41,484 nucleotides of DNA from Oscillospiraceae bacterium (GTDB taxonomy: Bacteria > Bacillota > Clostridia > Oscillospirales > Oscillospiraceae), in the NCBI GenBank assembly GCA_022792495.1, contig JAAWBD010000076.1:1-41484 (forward strand), in the 5' to 3' direction. Both the position numbers and the translations under genes were made by a program. The notes under the pieces were generated by a model. It was not told the DNA's origin. It saw nothing but the letters and a program-made list of their open reading frames with translations, and did no database searches. Of the stretch, positions 25,751 through 34,324 are shown piece by piece; within the stretch, counting starts at the first letter, position 1; every line of letters begins with the position of its first letter.

Positions 25751-26923
25751 GTGGAAACGAAAAAAAGCTTTTGGGAGTCCTTTAAAAGCTGGTTCGGCAT
25801 CGGCGCCCTGCTCTTTGGAACCTACTGCGGAGCCAACATGGCCTCCGGCGCCTACGCCGCGGGCTACATGGTCACCGTGGGCGGCGGCTGGATGCTGGTG
25901 TGGCTTGCCATGTTCTGCCTGTTCATGGCCTTCTTCTGCTCTATCGGCCTGAACTTTGTCCGGGCCTACAACATCAAGAACTATAACCAGTACTATCTGA
26001 CTCTGTGGGGCTGCCACCGGCCCGAGACCAGCCCAGCCCTGAAGGTGGGCGTGTCCGCCTTCTTTGATGTGTATTCCCTGTTCTCCGGCCTCATCACCGT
26101 GGCCGCCACCCTGGCCCTCTTCGCCACCCTGATGAACTCCCTGTTCGGGATACCCAAGTTTGTAGCCAGCCTGGGCGGCGTGATCCTCTTCGCCTTCCTC
26201 ACGGTCAACGGCGCCGGCTTCCTGCGGAAGTTCAACACCATCATGACCCTGTCCCTGCTGGTAAGCCTGGCGGCCCTGTTCTTTGCCGTCCTTTCCGACC
26301 GGGGCGACGTTCTGGCCAGCCGTATTGGCAACTTTGAGGAGGGCGTCGACTGGACCGGCCCCACTGTCACCGTGGCCGCCCATTTCTCCATGTTCCTCTC
26401 CTACTGCTGGAGCACCTCCAGCTGGGGATCCTCCCTGTGCAACTATGCCGAGAACATCAAGACCAAGAAGGATGCCATCGGCTCCGGCGTCCTCTGCGGC
26501 GTACTGGTCACCTTCCTGTTCGGCATCACCAGCCTGATCGTCCTGCCCTATATGCCTGAGGCTATGTCCGACGCTCCCATCCTGCTCATCTGCCAGACCT
26601 ACCTGCCCAAGGTTCTCACCGCCGTGTACTGGGTGGTGGTGGTGTTCTCGGTGGTCTCCACCGCCCCCACCTTCACCTTCAACATGGCCAACCGCTGGGC
26701 CGCGGTCTGGAAGACGGAGAAGGTCAGCCACAAGGCCAAGTTTTTCATCATCTCCTTTGTCTACCTCACCGCCGCCTGGGCCATCTCCCAGGTGGGCCTC
26801 ATGGCCATCGTCCAGAAGGGCTACGTCATCATGGGTAAGATCGCCCTGCCCGCCGTGGCTCTGCCCCTGGTGTTCTCCATCTACCGGGTCTGGAAGAAGG
26901 ACAAGGCGGAGAAGGCCGCCTGA
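25751..26923 (+). CDS. YkvI-like permease (APC superfamily)
   Basis: A 390-residue membrane protein with about ten helices. The first helix, FGIGALLFGTYCGANMASGAYAAGYM, has the broken, glycine-rich form of LeuT-fold transporters. Further helices run to residue 380 and the end is charged (KKDKAEKAA). YkvI-type proteins are uncharacterised members of this superfamily. Its operon partners suggest uptake of an amino acid or methylated amino compound. The GTG start has GAGGAGG eight bases upstream. A terminator follows. Confidence 0.8.
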   Translation: METKKSFWESFKSWFGIGALLFGTYCGANMASGAYAAGYMVTVGGGWMLVWLAMFCLFMAFFCSIGLNFVRAYNIKNYNQYYLTLWGCHRPETSPALKVGVSAFFDVYSLFSGLITVAATLALFATLMNSLFGIPKFVASLGGVILFAFLTVNGAGFLRKFNTIMTLSLLVSLAALFFAVLSDRGDVLASRIGNFEEGVDWTGPTVTVAAHFSMFLSYCWSTSSWGSSLCNYAENIKTKKDAIGSGVLCGVLVTFLFGITSLIVLPYMPEAMSDAPILLICQTYLPKVLTAVYWVVVVFSVVSTAPTFTFNMANRWAAVWKTEKVSHKAKFFIISFVYLTAAWAISQVGLMAIVQKGYVIMGKIALPAVALPLVFSIYRVWKKDKAEKAA

Positions 26924-26948
26924 CGCTCCGGCTTTGCAAATCCCATCC

Positions 26949-26989
26949 GCTCCCCGGAAGGGCCCCAGGCCCTCCCGGGGAGCTTTTTT
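26949..26989 (+). terminator. Terminator of the UroD/desulfidase/permease operon
   Basis: GCTCCCCGG with CCGGGGAGC and an inner GGGCC/GGCCC pairing, then six T. It is 26 bases after the permease stop. Confidence 0.9.
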
Positions 26990-27012
26990 CCAGGAAAAGA
27001 GGGGGAAAGCGG

Positions 27013-27041
27013 TTGTAAAACGGCGGAAAAAAGGGTATAAT
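27013..27041 (+). promoter_or_regulatory. Promoter of the guanine deaminase gene
   Basis: TTGTAA, a 17-base spacer and a perfect TATAAT, 50 bases before the GTG start and directly after the preceding terminator. Confidence 0.8.
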
Positions 27042-27091
27042 GACAGCAAACAAGGGGGCGGTTCATCCCCTGCCCAAAGGAGGAAACAGGT

Positions 27092-28345
27092 GTGAGGCTA
27101 TACCATGGCGACATCCTTTTCGCCCCCCGGCTGGGGGAGCTCACCGCCCTGCCCGGCGGCTATCTGGCGGTGGAACAGGGGGTGGTGCAGGGGGTCAGCC
27201 CCCACCTGCCCGAGGCCTGGAAGGGCTGCCCTGTAGAGGAGCTGGGCCGCCGTCTCCTCATCCCCGCCTTCAACGACATTCACCTCCACGCCGCCCAGCT
27301 GCCCATGGCGGGCCTGGGGTATGACGGCACCAGCGACGAGTGGTTCTCCCGCTACGCCTACCCCACCGAGCAGCGCTACTCCTCCGACCTTCCCTACGCC
27401 AGGGAGGTGAACCGGGATCTGATCGCCCGGCTGAAGGAGAACGGGATCATGCGCTCGGTGATCATGTGCGCCACCGGTTCGGAATCCACCCGGGATCTGA
27501 TGGAGCAGCTTATGGAAAGCGGCCTGGGGGCCTTTGTGGGCAAGATGAACTCCGATTACGGCGCCTTTGGCGAGGCCCAGGAGAGCCATCAGGACTCCTG
27601 CGCCCAGACCCTGGAGCTCATCTCCTGGGCCCGGGGGAAAAGTGAAAAGGTAAAATATATCCTCAGCCCCGAGTTTATCCCCGCTGTCTCCCAGGAGATG
27701 CTGACCTTCCTGGGAGAGCTGGCCCAAAAGGAAGGTCTGCCCGTCCATTCCCATATGTCCGAGGGCCCCGCCGACCTGGAGCTGGTGGCAGGCCGCTTCC
27801 CCCAGGAGGGGTGGTACGGCCCTGTCTGGGATCGATTCGGCCTCTTCGGCCAGACACCCACCGTCATGGCCCACTGCCTCTATGTCACCGGGGAGGAGCT
27901 GGAGCTTATGGCCCGGCGGGGGGTCTATATCGCCCACTGTCCCAATCCGGCCCAGAACGTTCCCAGCGGCCGCTATCTCTCTGTCCGCAAGGCTTTGGAT
28001 ATGGGGATCCCCGTGGGTCTGGGCAGCGATATCGGCTGCGGGCACACCCTGAGCATGCTGGAAAACATGGTTTTGGCCGTCCAGGGCTCCAAAATGCTGA
28101 CGAAGGAGAAGCCTTTGACCCTGGCTGACGCCTTCTATCTGGCCACCAAGGGGGGCGGGAGCTTCTTTGGACGGGTGGGCAGTTTTGAGCCGGGATACCA
28201 GTTTGACGCCCTGGTGATCGAGGACGAGAGCCTGACCCGCCACCGGGACTACACCCTGGCCGAACGGCTCCAGCGGCTTGTCTATTGTGGGGATTCCAGG
28301 AATATTTCCAGGAGATTCTGCGGCGGAAACGAGGTTTTTATATAA
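27092..28345 (+). CDS. guaD: Guanine deaminase-like amidohydrolase
   Basis: A 417-residue metal-dependent amidohydrolase. Zinc ligands: DIHLHAAQ (His64, His66; the usual form is DTHVHAPQ), HSHMSE, MAHCLY and the aspartate in GLGSDIGCGHTLSMLE. The segment IAHCPNPAQNVPSG corresponds to the guanine-binding HCPTSN...SG block of guanine deaminases. It converts guanine to xanthine and ammonia. A few substitutions in these motifs leave a related deaminase (for example of another purine) possible. AAAGGAGG lies eight bases before the GTG. The next gene is a phosphoribosyltransferase. Confidence 0.85.
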   Translation: MRLYHGDILFAPRLGELTALPGGYLAVEQGVVQGVSPHLPEAWKGCPVEELGRRLLIPAFNDIHLHAAQLPMAGLGYDGTSDEWFSRYAYPTEQRYSSDLPYAREVNRDLIARLKENGIMRSVIMCATGSESTRDLMEQLMESGLGAFVGKMNSDYGAFGEAQESHQDSCAQTLELISWARGKSEKVKYILSPEFIPAVSQEMLTFLGELAQKEGLPVHSHMSEGPADLELVAGRFPQEGWYGPVWDRFGLFGQTPTVMAHCLYVTGEELELMARRGVYIAHCPNPAQNVPSGRYLSVRKALDMGIPVGLGSDIGCGHTLSMLENMVLAVQGSKMLTKEKPLTLADAFYLATKGGGSFFGRVGSFEPGYQFDALVIEDESLTRHRDYTLAERLQRLVYCGDSRNISRRFCGGNEVFI

Positions 28346-28387
28346 AATCTGGAACAAATATTCTAATAACAGGAAGGATGATCCAAA

Positions 28388-28993
28388 ATGGAGAAAACAG
28401 GCCATGTAACTGCCAAAATCGTGGAAAAAGGGGTTACAAAAGGGTTACAGGTGACCATGACCGGCCGGGAGTTTGAATTGCCCTTCAAAATGATCGGGGG
28501 AAGGCTGGTTGGCTTTCTGGATATCTCCGGTCAGGTGAGCCTTATCGAGGCCGCCGCCGAGGAGTTGACGGAAAAGCTGCTGAAGGCGGGGGTGGAGTTT
28601 GACACCATCCTGAACCCTGTGGCCAAGAGCAACGCCCTGGCCCACGCCATCGCCCTGCGGTGGAGCAAGGCAAAGGGGGTGGAGCTTTCCAAGACCGTGG
28701 TGGCCCGGAAGAGCTCCAATCCGGCCAAGGTGGAGGCCACCTACCGGTCGGTGACCACTCCCAAGGATCAGACCATCTCCCTCACTGACGAGGATGTGGA
28801 GTTCCTCCGGGGCAAGCGGATCCTGGTGCTGGACGACGTTTACGGCGGCGGGGGAACCACCGGGGCCCTGCGGGAGCTGGCCCAGAAGGCCCAGGCCCAG
28901 ATCGCCGCCTTTGCCGTGGTGGGGGTGGAGGCTGGTGTACCCCTGCCGGAGAACCTGTACCACCTGTTTGAGCTGCCTGTTCTGGAGGTCTGA
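28388..28993 (+). CDS. Purine-type phosphoribosyltransferase (type I PRTase)
   Basis: A 201-residue cytoplasmic PRTase. The PRPP-binding loop is RILVLDDVYGGGGTTGAL (usual form VLVVDDV.DTGGT), preceded by a 'DTILNPVAKSNALAHAIAL' region as in adenine/xanthine-type PRTases and a flexible-loop block KTVVARKSSNP. It would join a base to PRPP to give a nucleotide. Placed 42 bases after guanine deaminase, xanthine is the natural guess, but adenine or another base is possible. A bidirectional terminator follows. Confidence 0.82.
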   Translation: MEKTGHVTAKIVEKGVTKGLQVTMTGREFELPFKMIGGRLVGFLDISGQVSLIEAAAEELTEKLLKAGVEFDTILNPVAKSNALAHAIALRWSKAKGVELSKTVVARKSSNPAKVEATYRSVTTPKDQTISLTDEDVEFLRGKRILVLDDVYGGGGTTGALRELAQKAQAQIAAFAVVGVEAGVPLPENLYHLFELPVLEV

Positions 28994-29011
28994 GAGGGAT
29001 ATTTTAATGCA

Positions 29012-29047
29012 AAAAAGGCCCGGGATCTTGGGATCCCGGGCCTTTTT
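29012..29047. terminator. Bidirectional terminator between the PRTase and oleate hydratase genes
   Basis: A perfect 16-base stem (AAAAAGGCCCGGGATC and complement) with a four-base loop and T-runs on both strands, between convergent genes. Confidence 0.92.
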
Positions 29048-29062
29048 CTGTTGGTGGGAGCG

Positions 29063-30835
29063 TCAGATCACGTGGTACTCCCTGAGCAGCTTTTCTATGT
29101 CGGTATTCTCCAGCTTTTTCAGAACCTCCTTCAGGGCGAGACGGGCCGGGAGGGGGAGATCCATGTCGGTGATGGGCTTGCCGTCCCGGAGCTTTACGGT
29201 GGCGTCCAGAAGGGCGCGGACGTCGTAGGTGCTGCCCCAGACCTCCGGCACGCCGCGGTCCACGTTCAAAAGGGTGTACACCGCCTCCATACCGGTGCGC
29301 ATGGAATATTCGGTGGTGAAGATGGTGTCCCGGGGAAGCTCGGCAAACTGGCCCAGGAAGGCAAAGTTTACCGCGCCATCGGGCACCACCTTGGGACGGT
29401 CAAAGTCGGTGCGGGGCATGAAGAAGGCGTCGATATAGGGCATCATGACGGGGATCGTGTTGGCGCTGTGCTGGGCCAGCTCCTCGATCTGATCCACGGG
29501 AACGCCCAGATGGTAAAGCCATTCCATGCAGATCTCCTTGCCGGTACAGTCCCGCATGGGCTTTTTGACAAAGTCACCGGGCTTGTCGGTAAAGAGGGAG
29601 TAGACCCAGACAAGGCAGTGATCCTTGGGCTGCTCCCGGAACTGGGGCTGGCGGTTGATGGTCCAGCTCATCAGCCAGCTGGAGTCCTTGACGGTGACGA
29701 TGCCGCCGGTGACCACCCCGCCGGAGAAGGGGTCGCGCTTGCAGATGTTTTTGATATAGGGGATGATGCGCTGATCCAGGGTCTCCACCGTGGCGCTCAT
29801 CCAGTTGGTCTGCTCAGGATCAAAGCAGAATTTGTCCGGGTTGCCGAAGGCGGGATCCTGGGCGGCGATCTTCCGCCACATATCCCAGCCTCCGCCGGGC
29901 TTGAGCTGGGTATTATACTGGGCGGGGGTGTTCTGGTCGCCCATGGAGGAGTTCTCTACACAGCCGCCGTTGGTGATGAACACCAGGTCGTCCGGGGTGA
30001 GGGCGATGGACTCCCGCACCTCCCCACGGAGAAGGTCGATGCGCGTGGCCAGCTTCTGATCCCCGGCGCAGTCAAAGATCACGTTTTCCACCTTTACGTT
30101 GTAGTGGAACTGAACGTTGTGATCCTCCAGGTATTTTATCATGGGCAGAATCATGGACTCGTACTGGTTATACTTGGTAAAGCGCAGGGCGGTGAAGTCG
30201 GGCAGGCCGCCGATATGGTGGATATAGCGCTTGATATACCGTTTCATCTCCAGGGCGCTCTGCCAGTTCTGGAAGGCGAACATGGTGCGCCAGTAGAGCC
30301 AGAAGTTGGACTGGAACACCTCGTCGTCAAAATAGTCCTGGATCTTTTTGTCGAAAAGCTCCTCGTCGGGGGTGAAGAACAGCCGCATGATCTGCATGGC
30401 GGCCTTGTCGGAGACGCCGAACTTCCTGTCGGTGTGGGCGTCCTGGCCCTGCTTCTCGGTGGCCCGGCACAGGGAGAAGTTGGGATCCTTTTTGTTGAGC
30501 CAGTAATACTCGTCCAGAACGCTGACCTCCGGGGTTTCGATGGAGGGGATGGAGCGGAAGAGATCCCACATGACCTCGAAGTGGTTGTCCATCTCCCGGC
30601 CGCCCCGCATGACGTAGCCCCGGTCGAACCGCCAGCCGTCGCACGCGCCCCCGGGGGTGGGATCCTTTTCGAATATGTGGATACGCTCCCCCTTCATCTG
30701 TCCGTCCCGAACCAGGTAGCAGGCGGCGGTGAGGGCGGCCAGGCCGGTTCCGATGAGATAGGCCGACTTGTGCTCTACGCCCTCCGGCTTTTGGGGACGG
30801 GCGAACGCTTCGTAGTTACCGCTGGAATAATACAT
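29063..30835 (-). CDS. ohyA: Oleate hydratase (MCRA family)
   Basis: A 590-residue FAD enzyme that adds water to the cis-9 double bond of oleate and similar free fatty acids, giving 10-hydroxy acids. FAD-binding: YLIGTGLAALTAACYLV, followed by IHIFEKDPTPGGACDG. The family hallmark RGGREMDNHFE holds the catalytic-type Glu81. NQYES contains Tyr225, placed like the substrate-protonating tyrosine. The C-terminal block with FLGQFAELPRDTIFTTEYSMRTGMEAVYTLL is also characteristic. Length is normal for the family. It detoxifies antibacterial unsaturated fatty acids. The promoter holds a palindrome, and a TetR gene lies upstream on the same strand. Confidence 0.96.
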   Translation of the reverse strand: MYYSSGNYEAFARPQKPEGVEHKSAYLIGTGLAALTAACYLVRDGQMKGERIHIFEKDPTPGGACDGWRFDRGYVMRGGREMDNHFEVMWDLFRSIPSIETPEVSVLDEYYWLNKKDPNFSLCRATEKQGQDAHTDRKFGVSDKAAMQIMRLFFTPDEELFDKKIQDYFDDEVFQSNFWLYWRTMFAFQNWQSALEMKRYIKRYIHHIGGLPDFTALRFTKYNQYESMILPMIKYLEDHNVQFHYNVKVENVIFDCAGDQKLATRIDLLRGEVRESIALTPDDLVFITNGGCVENSSMGDQNTPAQYNTQLKPGGGWDMWRKIAAQDPAFGNPDKFCFDPEQTNWMSATVETLDQRIIPYIKNICKRDPFSGGVVTGGIVTVKDSSWLMSWTINRQPQFREQPKDHCLVWVYSLFTDKPGDFVKKPMRDCTGKEICMEWLYHLGVPVDQIEELAQHSANTIPVMMPYIDAFFMPRTDFDRPKVVPDGAVNFAFLGQFAELPRDTIFTTEYSMRTGMEAVYTLLNVDRGVPEVWGSTYDVRALLDATVKLRDGKPITDMDLPLPARLALKEVLKKLENTDIEKLLREYHVI

Positions 30836-30877
30836 AAGAAAGCCTCCTAAAAGATGATTTACCCTGGGGTTGCTTTT

Positions 30878-30906
30878 AGAGTACGGCTTTTATGGGATAA
30901 AAGCAA
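30878..30906 (-). promoter_or_regulatory. Oleate hydratase promoter with embedded operator
   Basis: Minus strand TTGCTT, a 17-base spacer and TACTCT. A perfect palindrome, GCTTTTAT-GGG-ATAAAAGC (30886-30904), fills the spacer. That is the classic place for a TetR-type repressor site; the adjacent TetR-family gene is the likely partner (inference). Confidence 0.6.
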
Positions 30907-30908
30907 TT

Positions 30909-30957
30909 TACAGCTTCCCCCCGATGATGAAAAATGATCCATCGGGGGGAAGCTGTA
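30909..30957 (-). terminator. Large perfect hairpin between the TetR and oleate hydratase genes
   Basis: Eighteen-base perfect arms (TACAGCTTCCCCCCGATG and complement) around 13 bases, 28 bases after the TetR stop. The T-run on the minus strand is poor (AAATTGCTTTT), so it may be a weak terminator of the TetR gene. It abuts the -35 of the oleate hydratase promoter, so a second regulatory role is possible. Confidence 0.55.
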
Positions 30958-30984
30958 AGAATTTTTATCATTTTGGCGGATATG

Positions 30985-31539
30985 TCAGGATGTCAGGTTT
31001 TTCAGTCCGGAGCGGATGCTGCCCTTCATGGCCTGGGCCAGCCGCTCCACCAGAAGCTGAGGGTCGGCCTTCATGTCATCCTTGATCCAGTCCAGCATTG
31101 TCCCCACAAGGACATACTGGATCAGGCGGGCGATGAATTCCTTGTCCTCCTCCCGGACGGAAAGGCCCTGGGCCTGCTCCTCCACCACGCCGATGAGAAG
31201 ATCCCGGGTCATCCTGTGGAGGTAGAGCTCAATGTGTTCTCTGCTGACGGAGTGGTAGACGTTCATGACAAAGAGCTTGTTTTCCAGCACCGCCTGGAAG
31301 ATGTGCAAAAATCCCTCCTGCCAGCAGGCGTAGGTCTTTTTGTCGGCCAGGGCCTGGGCGGCGTCCTCCTGGCAGACCCACTCCACCAGGTCATAGATAT
31401 CCTGGAAGTGGTAGTAGAAGGTCATCCGGCTAACGCCGCAGGCTTCGGTAATGTCATTGATGGTAAGCTTGCTCAGGGGCTTTTGGGTCAACAGGCGCTT
31501 CAGTGAAGCGCCCAAGGCCCGTTTGGTGATCTGGGACAT
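30985..31539 (-). CDS. TetR-family transcriptional regulator
   Basis: A 184-residue regulator. The N-terminal helix-turn-helix is in LTINDITEACGVSRMTFYYHFQDIYDLV, the TetR pattern. The C-terminal ligand-binding domain resembles those of DhaS/AcrR-like members, ending KGSIRSGLKNLTS. AAAGGAG precedes ATG 31539; the open frame continues upstream without any gene-like sequence. It is on the same strand as oleate hydratase and probably senses fatty acids or controls the exporter operon that starts divergently at 31735; both are inferences. Confidence 0.9.
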   Translation of the reverse strand: MSQITKRALGASLKRLLTQKPLSKLTINDITEACGVSRMTFYYHFQDIYDLVEWVCQEDAAQALADKKTYACWQEGFLHIFQAVLENKLFVMNVYHSVSREHIELYLHRMTRDLLIGVVEEQAQGLSVREEDKEFIARLIQYVLVGTMLDWIKDDMKADPQLLVERLAQAMKGSIRSGLKNLTS

Positions 31540-31689
31540 AGGCGGCTCCTTTCCCGTGGGTGGATCAGGCAGAATCAAAACCATAGGTATTTTACCAAAT
31601 TTATCGCAGGGCTGCAAGTGTGGATCCCCGGGAGGATTTACAGACTGTTTACAAAATTTCCGGGAGCTTTTCAGAGCAATTTCAGTTTT

Positions 31690-31705
31690 GGACTGTATAC
31701 TGTCC
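31690..31705. promoter_or_regulatory. Imperfect dyad over the putative exporter -10
   Basis: GGAC-T-GTATAC-T-GTCC, symmetrical except for two bases, containing TATACT as a probable -10 for the plus-strand exporter operon. No clear -35 is seen. It lies between the TetR gene and the exporter, so it could be a regulator site. Confidence 0.4.
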
Positions 31706-31734
31706 CTCAATTTGAACTGAGGAGGCAGACAGCC

Positions 31735-33576
31735 ATGAGTCTTTTGAAGGGCAAGGAAAAGGTGGGTACAGAGGGTGCGGCGCAGCCGAAGAAAAGGGGA
31801 AAGGTACTTCGGCGGGCGCTGGCCCTGGGCTTGGCGGCCGCTGTTCTGGGCGGGGCAGGCTTTGGGGTGAAGGCCCTGTTTTTTACCCCTGAGGAGCGCA
31901 GCGCCCTTACGGGGATGACCAGCTATGGCTCCCTCTCCACCACCATTGAGGGAACCGGGATCACCATGCCGGCGGACAGCTATTCGGTGAGCGCGGCCTC
32001 CTCGGAGGGGAAGATCACCGGGGTCTATGTTACCGCCGGGGAGACGGTGAGGTTGGGGCAGCTGCTCTACACCCAGGATGACAGCGAGCTGGAGGAGACC
32101 CTGGAGGAGTACCAAAGGCAGATCGACGACCTCTATGACCAGATCGACGGCTACAACGACCAGATCGACAATTATACCCAGCAGATAGGAGAGCTGAGGG
32201 AGACCATGGCCCAGCTTGTCATTACCGCCCCCTTCTCCGGGCACATTACGGAGCTCCAGGGGGAGGAGGGGGACGGGCTCCAGAAGGGGGCCAGGCTGGC
32301 CACCCTGGTGGATGACAGCCAGATGACCCTGACGGAGTATTTCAGCTATACCTATGAGGACGCGGTTTGGGTCGGGATGGGGGCCGGGGTCTCGATCCCC
32401 AGTCTGATGAATACATACTCCGGCACGGTGACGGAGATCAAAAAGGTGGAGCGGCTCACCGCCGAGGGGACGCGGTGCTTTGCGGTCACCATCACCCTGG
32501 ACAATCCCGGGGCCCTCACCGAGGGGATGACGGGAGCGGCATGGCTCCTGGCTGACGGTGGAGAAAAGCTCTATCCGGCGGTGGAGGGCAGTCTGGCGTA
32601 CAAAAGCAGCAAGGCGATCACCGCCCAGGCGGCGGGGGAGCTGCTGGCGGTTCATGTGGATGACTATGAGAGGGTGACGGCGGGGCAGACTCTTTTTACC
32701 ATGGACGGCTCCGACTATGCCCAGCAGGTGGAAAGCGCGGAACGGGGGATCGCCGCCGCGGAGAAAAATATCGCCACCGCCCGGGAGCGCATTGACTCCT
32801 ATACCCAACGGATGGCGGAGACGGAGGAGAAGCGGGAGAACTACAGGGTGACAAGCGATATTGACGGCAAGGTCATCATGGTCAACGTGCGGGAGGGGGA
32901 GATCCCTCGCAGCGGCATGACGGCGGTATCGGTCTATAACCTGGACAGCATGGAGATCACCGCCAACATCGACGAGCTTGACATCGGCAGTATCCAGATG
33001 GGGATGGAGGTTCGTATTGTCAAATCGGGGATCGACGGCGCCTCCTTTACCGGATACGTCAGCGAGATCAGCTATGAGGCCACAAACTCCAACGGCGTGG
33101 CCTACTTCCCCATCACCGTCACGATCCCGGCGGAGGGAGCGCTGTCCGCGGGAGTCAACGTCTCCTATTACATCAGCCTGGGGGATGATGAGGAGGGGGT
33201 GCTGGCTCCCTTGGAGGCTCTGAAGTCTTATGAGGGGGGCACCTGTCTCTATGTAAAAGCGGAGCAGCGGCCGGAGAATGCCCTTGAGCTGGAGGAGGGG
33301 GTCGTCCCCGAAGGCTTCTACGCCGTTCCGGTGGAGGTGGGGACAACCAACGACCGGTACGCCCGTATCCTATCCGGGGTGGAGCGGGAGGTGGAGGTAT
33401 TTACCCGCTACCAGCAGAAGGCCCCCACCGGCGGAGATACCACCAGCCGGGGCGAGGAGGAGTTCAGCCTTCCCGGCGGTGAGTTCAGCGGCGGTTTTCC
33501 CAATGGCGGAGGCGGTATGCCCAGCTTTGACAGAAGCGGCGGGGGAATGCCCGGCGGCATGGGCGGCAGACCCTGA
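31735..33576 (+). CDS. MacA/HlyD-like adaptor protein with duplicated lipoyl-coil module
   Basis: A 613-residue membrane-fusion-type adaptor. Basic N-terminus, then a membrane anchor at about 25-50. First module: lipoyl half (86-112), coiled coil (117-161, YQRQIDDLYDQIDGYNDQID), second lipoyl half (163-195), and barrel to about 270. Second module: lipoyl half (296-323), coiled coil (328-368), lipoyl half (371-403), then a barrel. The C-terminus is Gly/Pro/Met-rich. Common adaptors have one such module. The start is ATG 31735 with GAGGAGG upstream. It precedes a MacB-type ATPase and permease, so it serves their export complex on the outer face of the membrane. Confidence 0.88.
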   Translation: MSLLKGKEKVGTEGAAQPKKRGKVLRRALALGLAAAVLGGAGFGVKALFFTPEERSALTGMTSYGSLSTTIEGTGITMPADSYSVSAASSEGKITGVYVTAGETVRLGQLLYTQDDSELEETLEEYQRQIDDLYDQIDGYNDQIDNYTQQIGELRETMAQLVITAPFSGHITELQGEEGDGLQKGARLATLVDDSQMTLTEYFSYTYEDAVWVGMGAGVSIPSLMNTYSGTVTEIKKVERLTAEGTRCFAVTITLDNPGALTEGMTGAAWLLADGGEKLYPAVEGSLAYKSSKAITAQAAGELLAVHVDDYERVTAGQTLFTMDGSDYAQQVESAERGIAAAEKNIATARERIDSYTQRMAETEEKRENYRVTSDIDGKVIMVNVREGEIPRSGMTAVSVYNLDSMEITANIDELDIGSIQMGMEVRIVKSGIDGASFTGYVSEISYEATNSNGVAYFPITVTIPAEGALSAGVNVSYYISLGDDEEGVLAPLEALKSYEGGTCLYVKAEQRPENALELEEGVVPEGFYAVPVEVGTTNDRYARILSGVEREVEVFTRYQQKAPTGGDTTSRGEEEFSLPGGEFSGGFPNGGGGMPSFDRSGGGMPGGMGGRP

Positions 33577-33592
33577 GAGAAGGAGGATGACC

Positions 33593-34324
33593 ATGAGTCT
33601 CATTGAGTTGAAAAATGTCTGCAAGATCTACAATGAGGGGCAGGAGAGCCAGGTCAACGCGTTGGACGGGGTCTCCCTTACCATTGACAGAGGGGAGTTT
33701 GTGGCGGTCATCGGAACCTCCGGCTCTGGAAAATCCACCATGATGAATATCCTGGGCTGTCTGGACGTTCCCACCCGGGGCGCCTATCTGCTGGACGGCC
33801 AGCCGGTGGGGGAAAAAAGTCAGAAGGAGCTTTCCGACCTTCGCTCCCGGCGGATCAGCTTTATCTTTCAGGGCTATAACCTGATCCCCTCCTTAAAAGT
33901 GTGGGAAAATGTGGCCCTGCCCATGGCCTACCAGCACATCCCCCTTTCTGAGCGGAGAGAGCGGGCGCTGGCAGCGTTGGAGGAGGTGGAGATCGGGGCT
34001 AAGGCGGAAAACAAGCCGGGGCAGCTCTCCGGTGGACAGCAGCAGCGGGTGGCCATCGCCAGGGCCATGGCCACCCGCTCCCCCATCCTTATGGCCGATG
34101 AGCCCACCGGGGCCCTGGACTCCAAAACGGGAGCCCAGGTTCTGGCCCTTATGCGGCAGCTCAACGCCCAGGGCGCCACCGTGATCCTCATCACCCACGA
34201 CAACGGTATCGCGGCCCAGGCAGACCGGACCATCCGGGTGATGGATGGCCGCGTTGTCCATGACAGCCGGTGGGATGGAGCGCCGATCCCGGCGGAGGAT
34301 CGTGGGGGGGTGAGGGCGTCGTGA
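33593..34324 (+). CDS. MacB/LolD-type ABC transporter ATP-binding protein
   Basis: A 243-residue ATPase: Walker A GTSGSGKST, Q-loop FIFQGYNLIPSL, signature LSGGQQQRVAIARA, Walker B ILMADEPTGALDSKT and H-loop ITHD. This is the MacB/LolD class, which powers mechanical transmission across the envelope and not simple import. ATG 33593 has AAGGAGG six bases upstream; an in-frame ATG at 33587 touches the ribosome site. The stop overlaps the permease start (GTGA). Confidence 0.94.
   Translation: MSLIELKNVCKIYNEGQESQVNALDGVSLTIDRGEFVAVIGTSGSGKSTMMNILGCLDVPTRGAYLLDGQPVGEKSQKELSDLRSRRISFIFQGYNLIPSLKVWENVALPMAYQHIPLSERRERALAALEEVEIGAKAENKPGQLSGGQQQRVAIARAMATRSPILMADEPTGALDSKTGAQVLALMRQLNAQGATVILITHDNGIAAQADRTIRVMDGRVVHDSRWDGAPIPAEDRGGVRAS

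Noticed and set aside
31540..32808. Long upstream extension of the TetR open frame
   Set aside because: It runs antisense through the adaptor gene; ATG 31539 has a good ribosome site and gives a standard TetR length.
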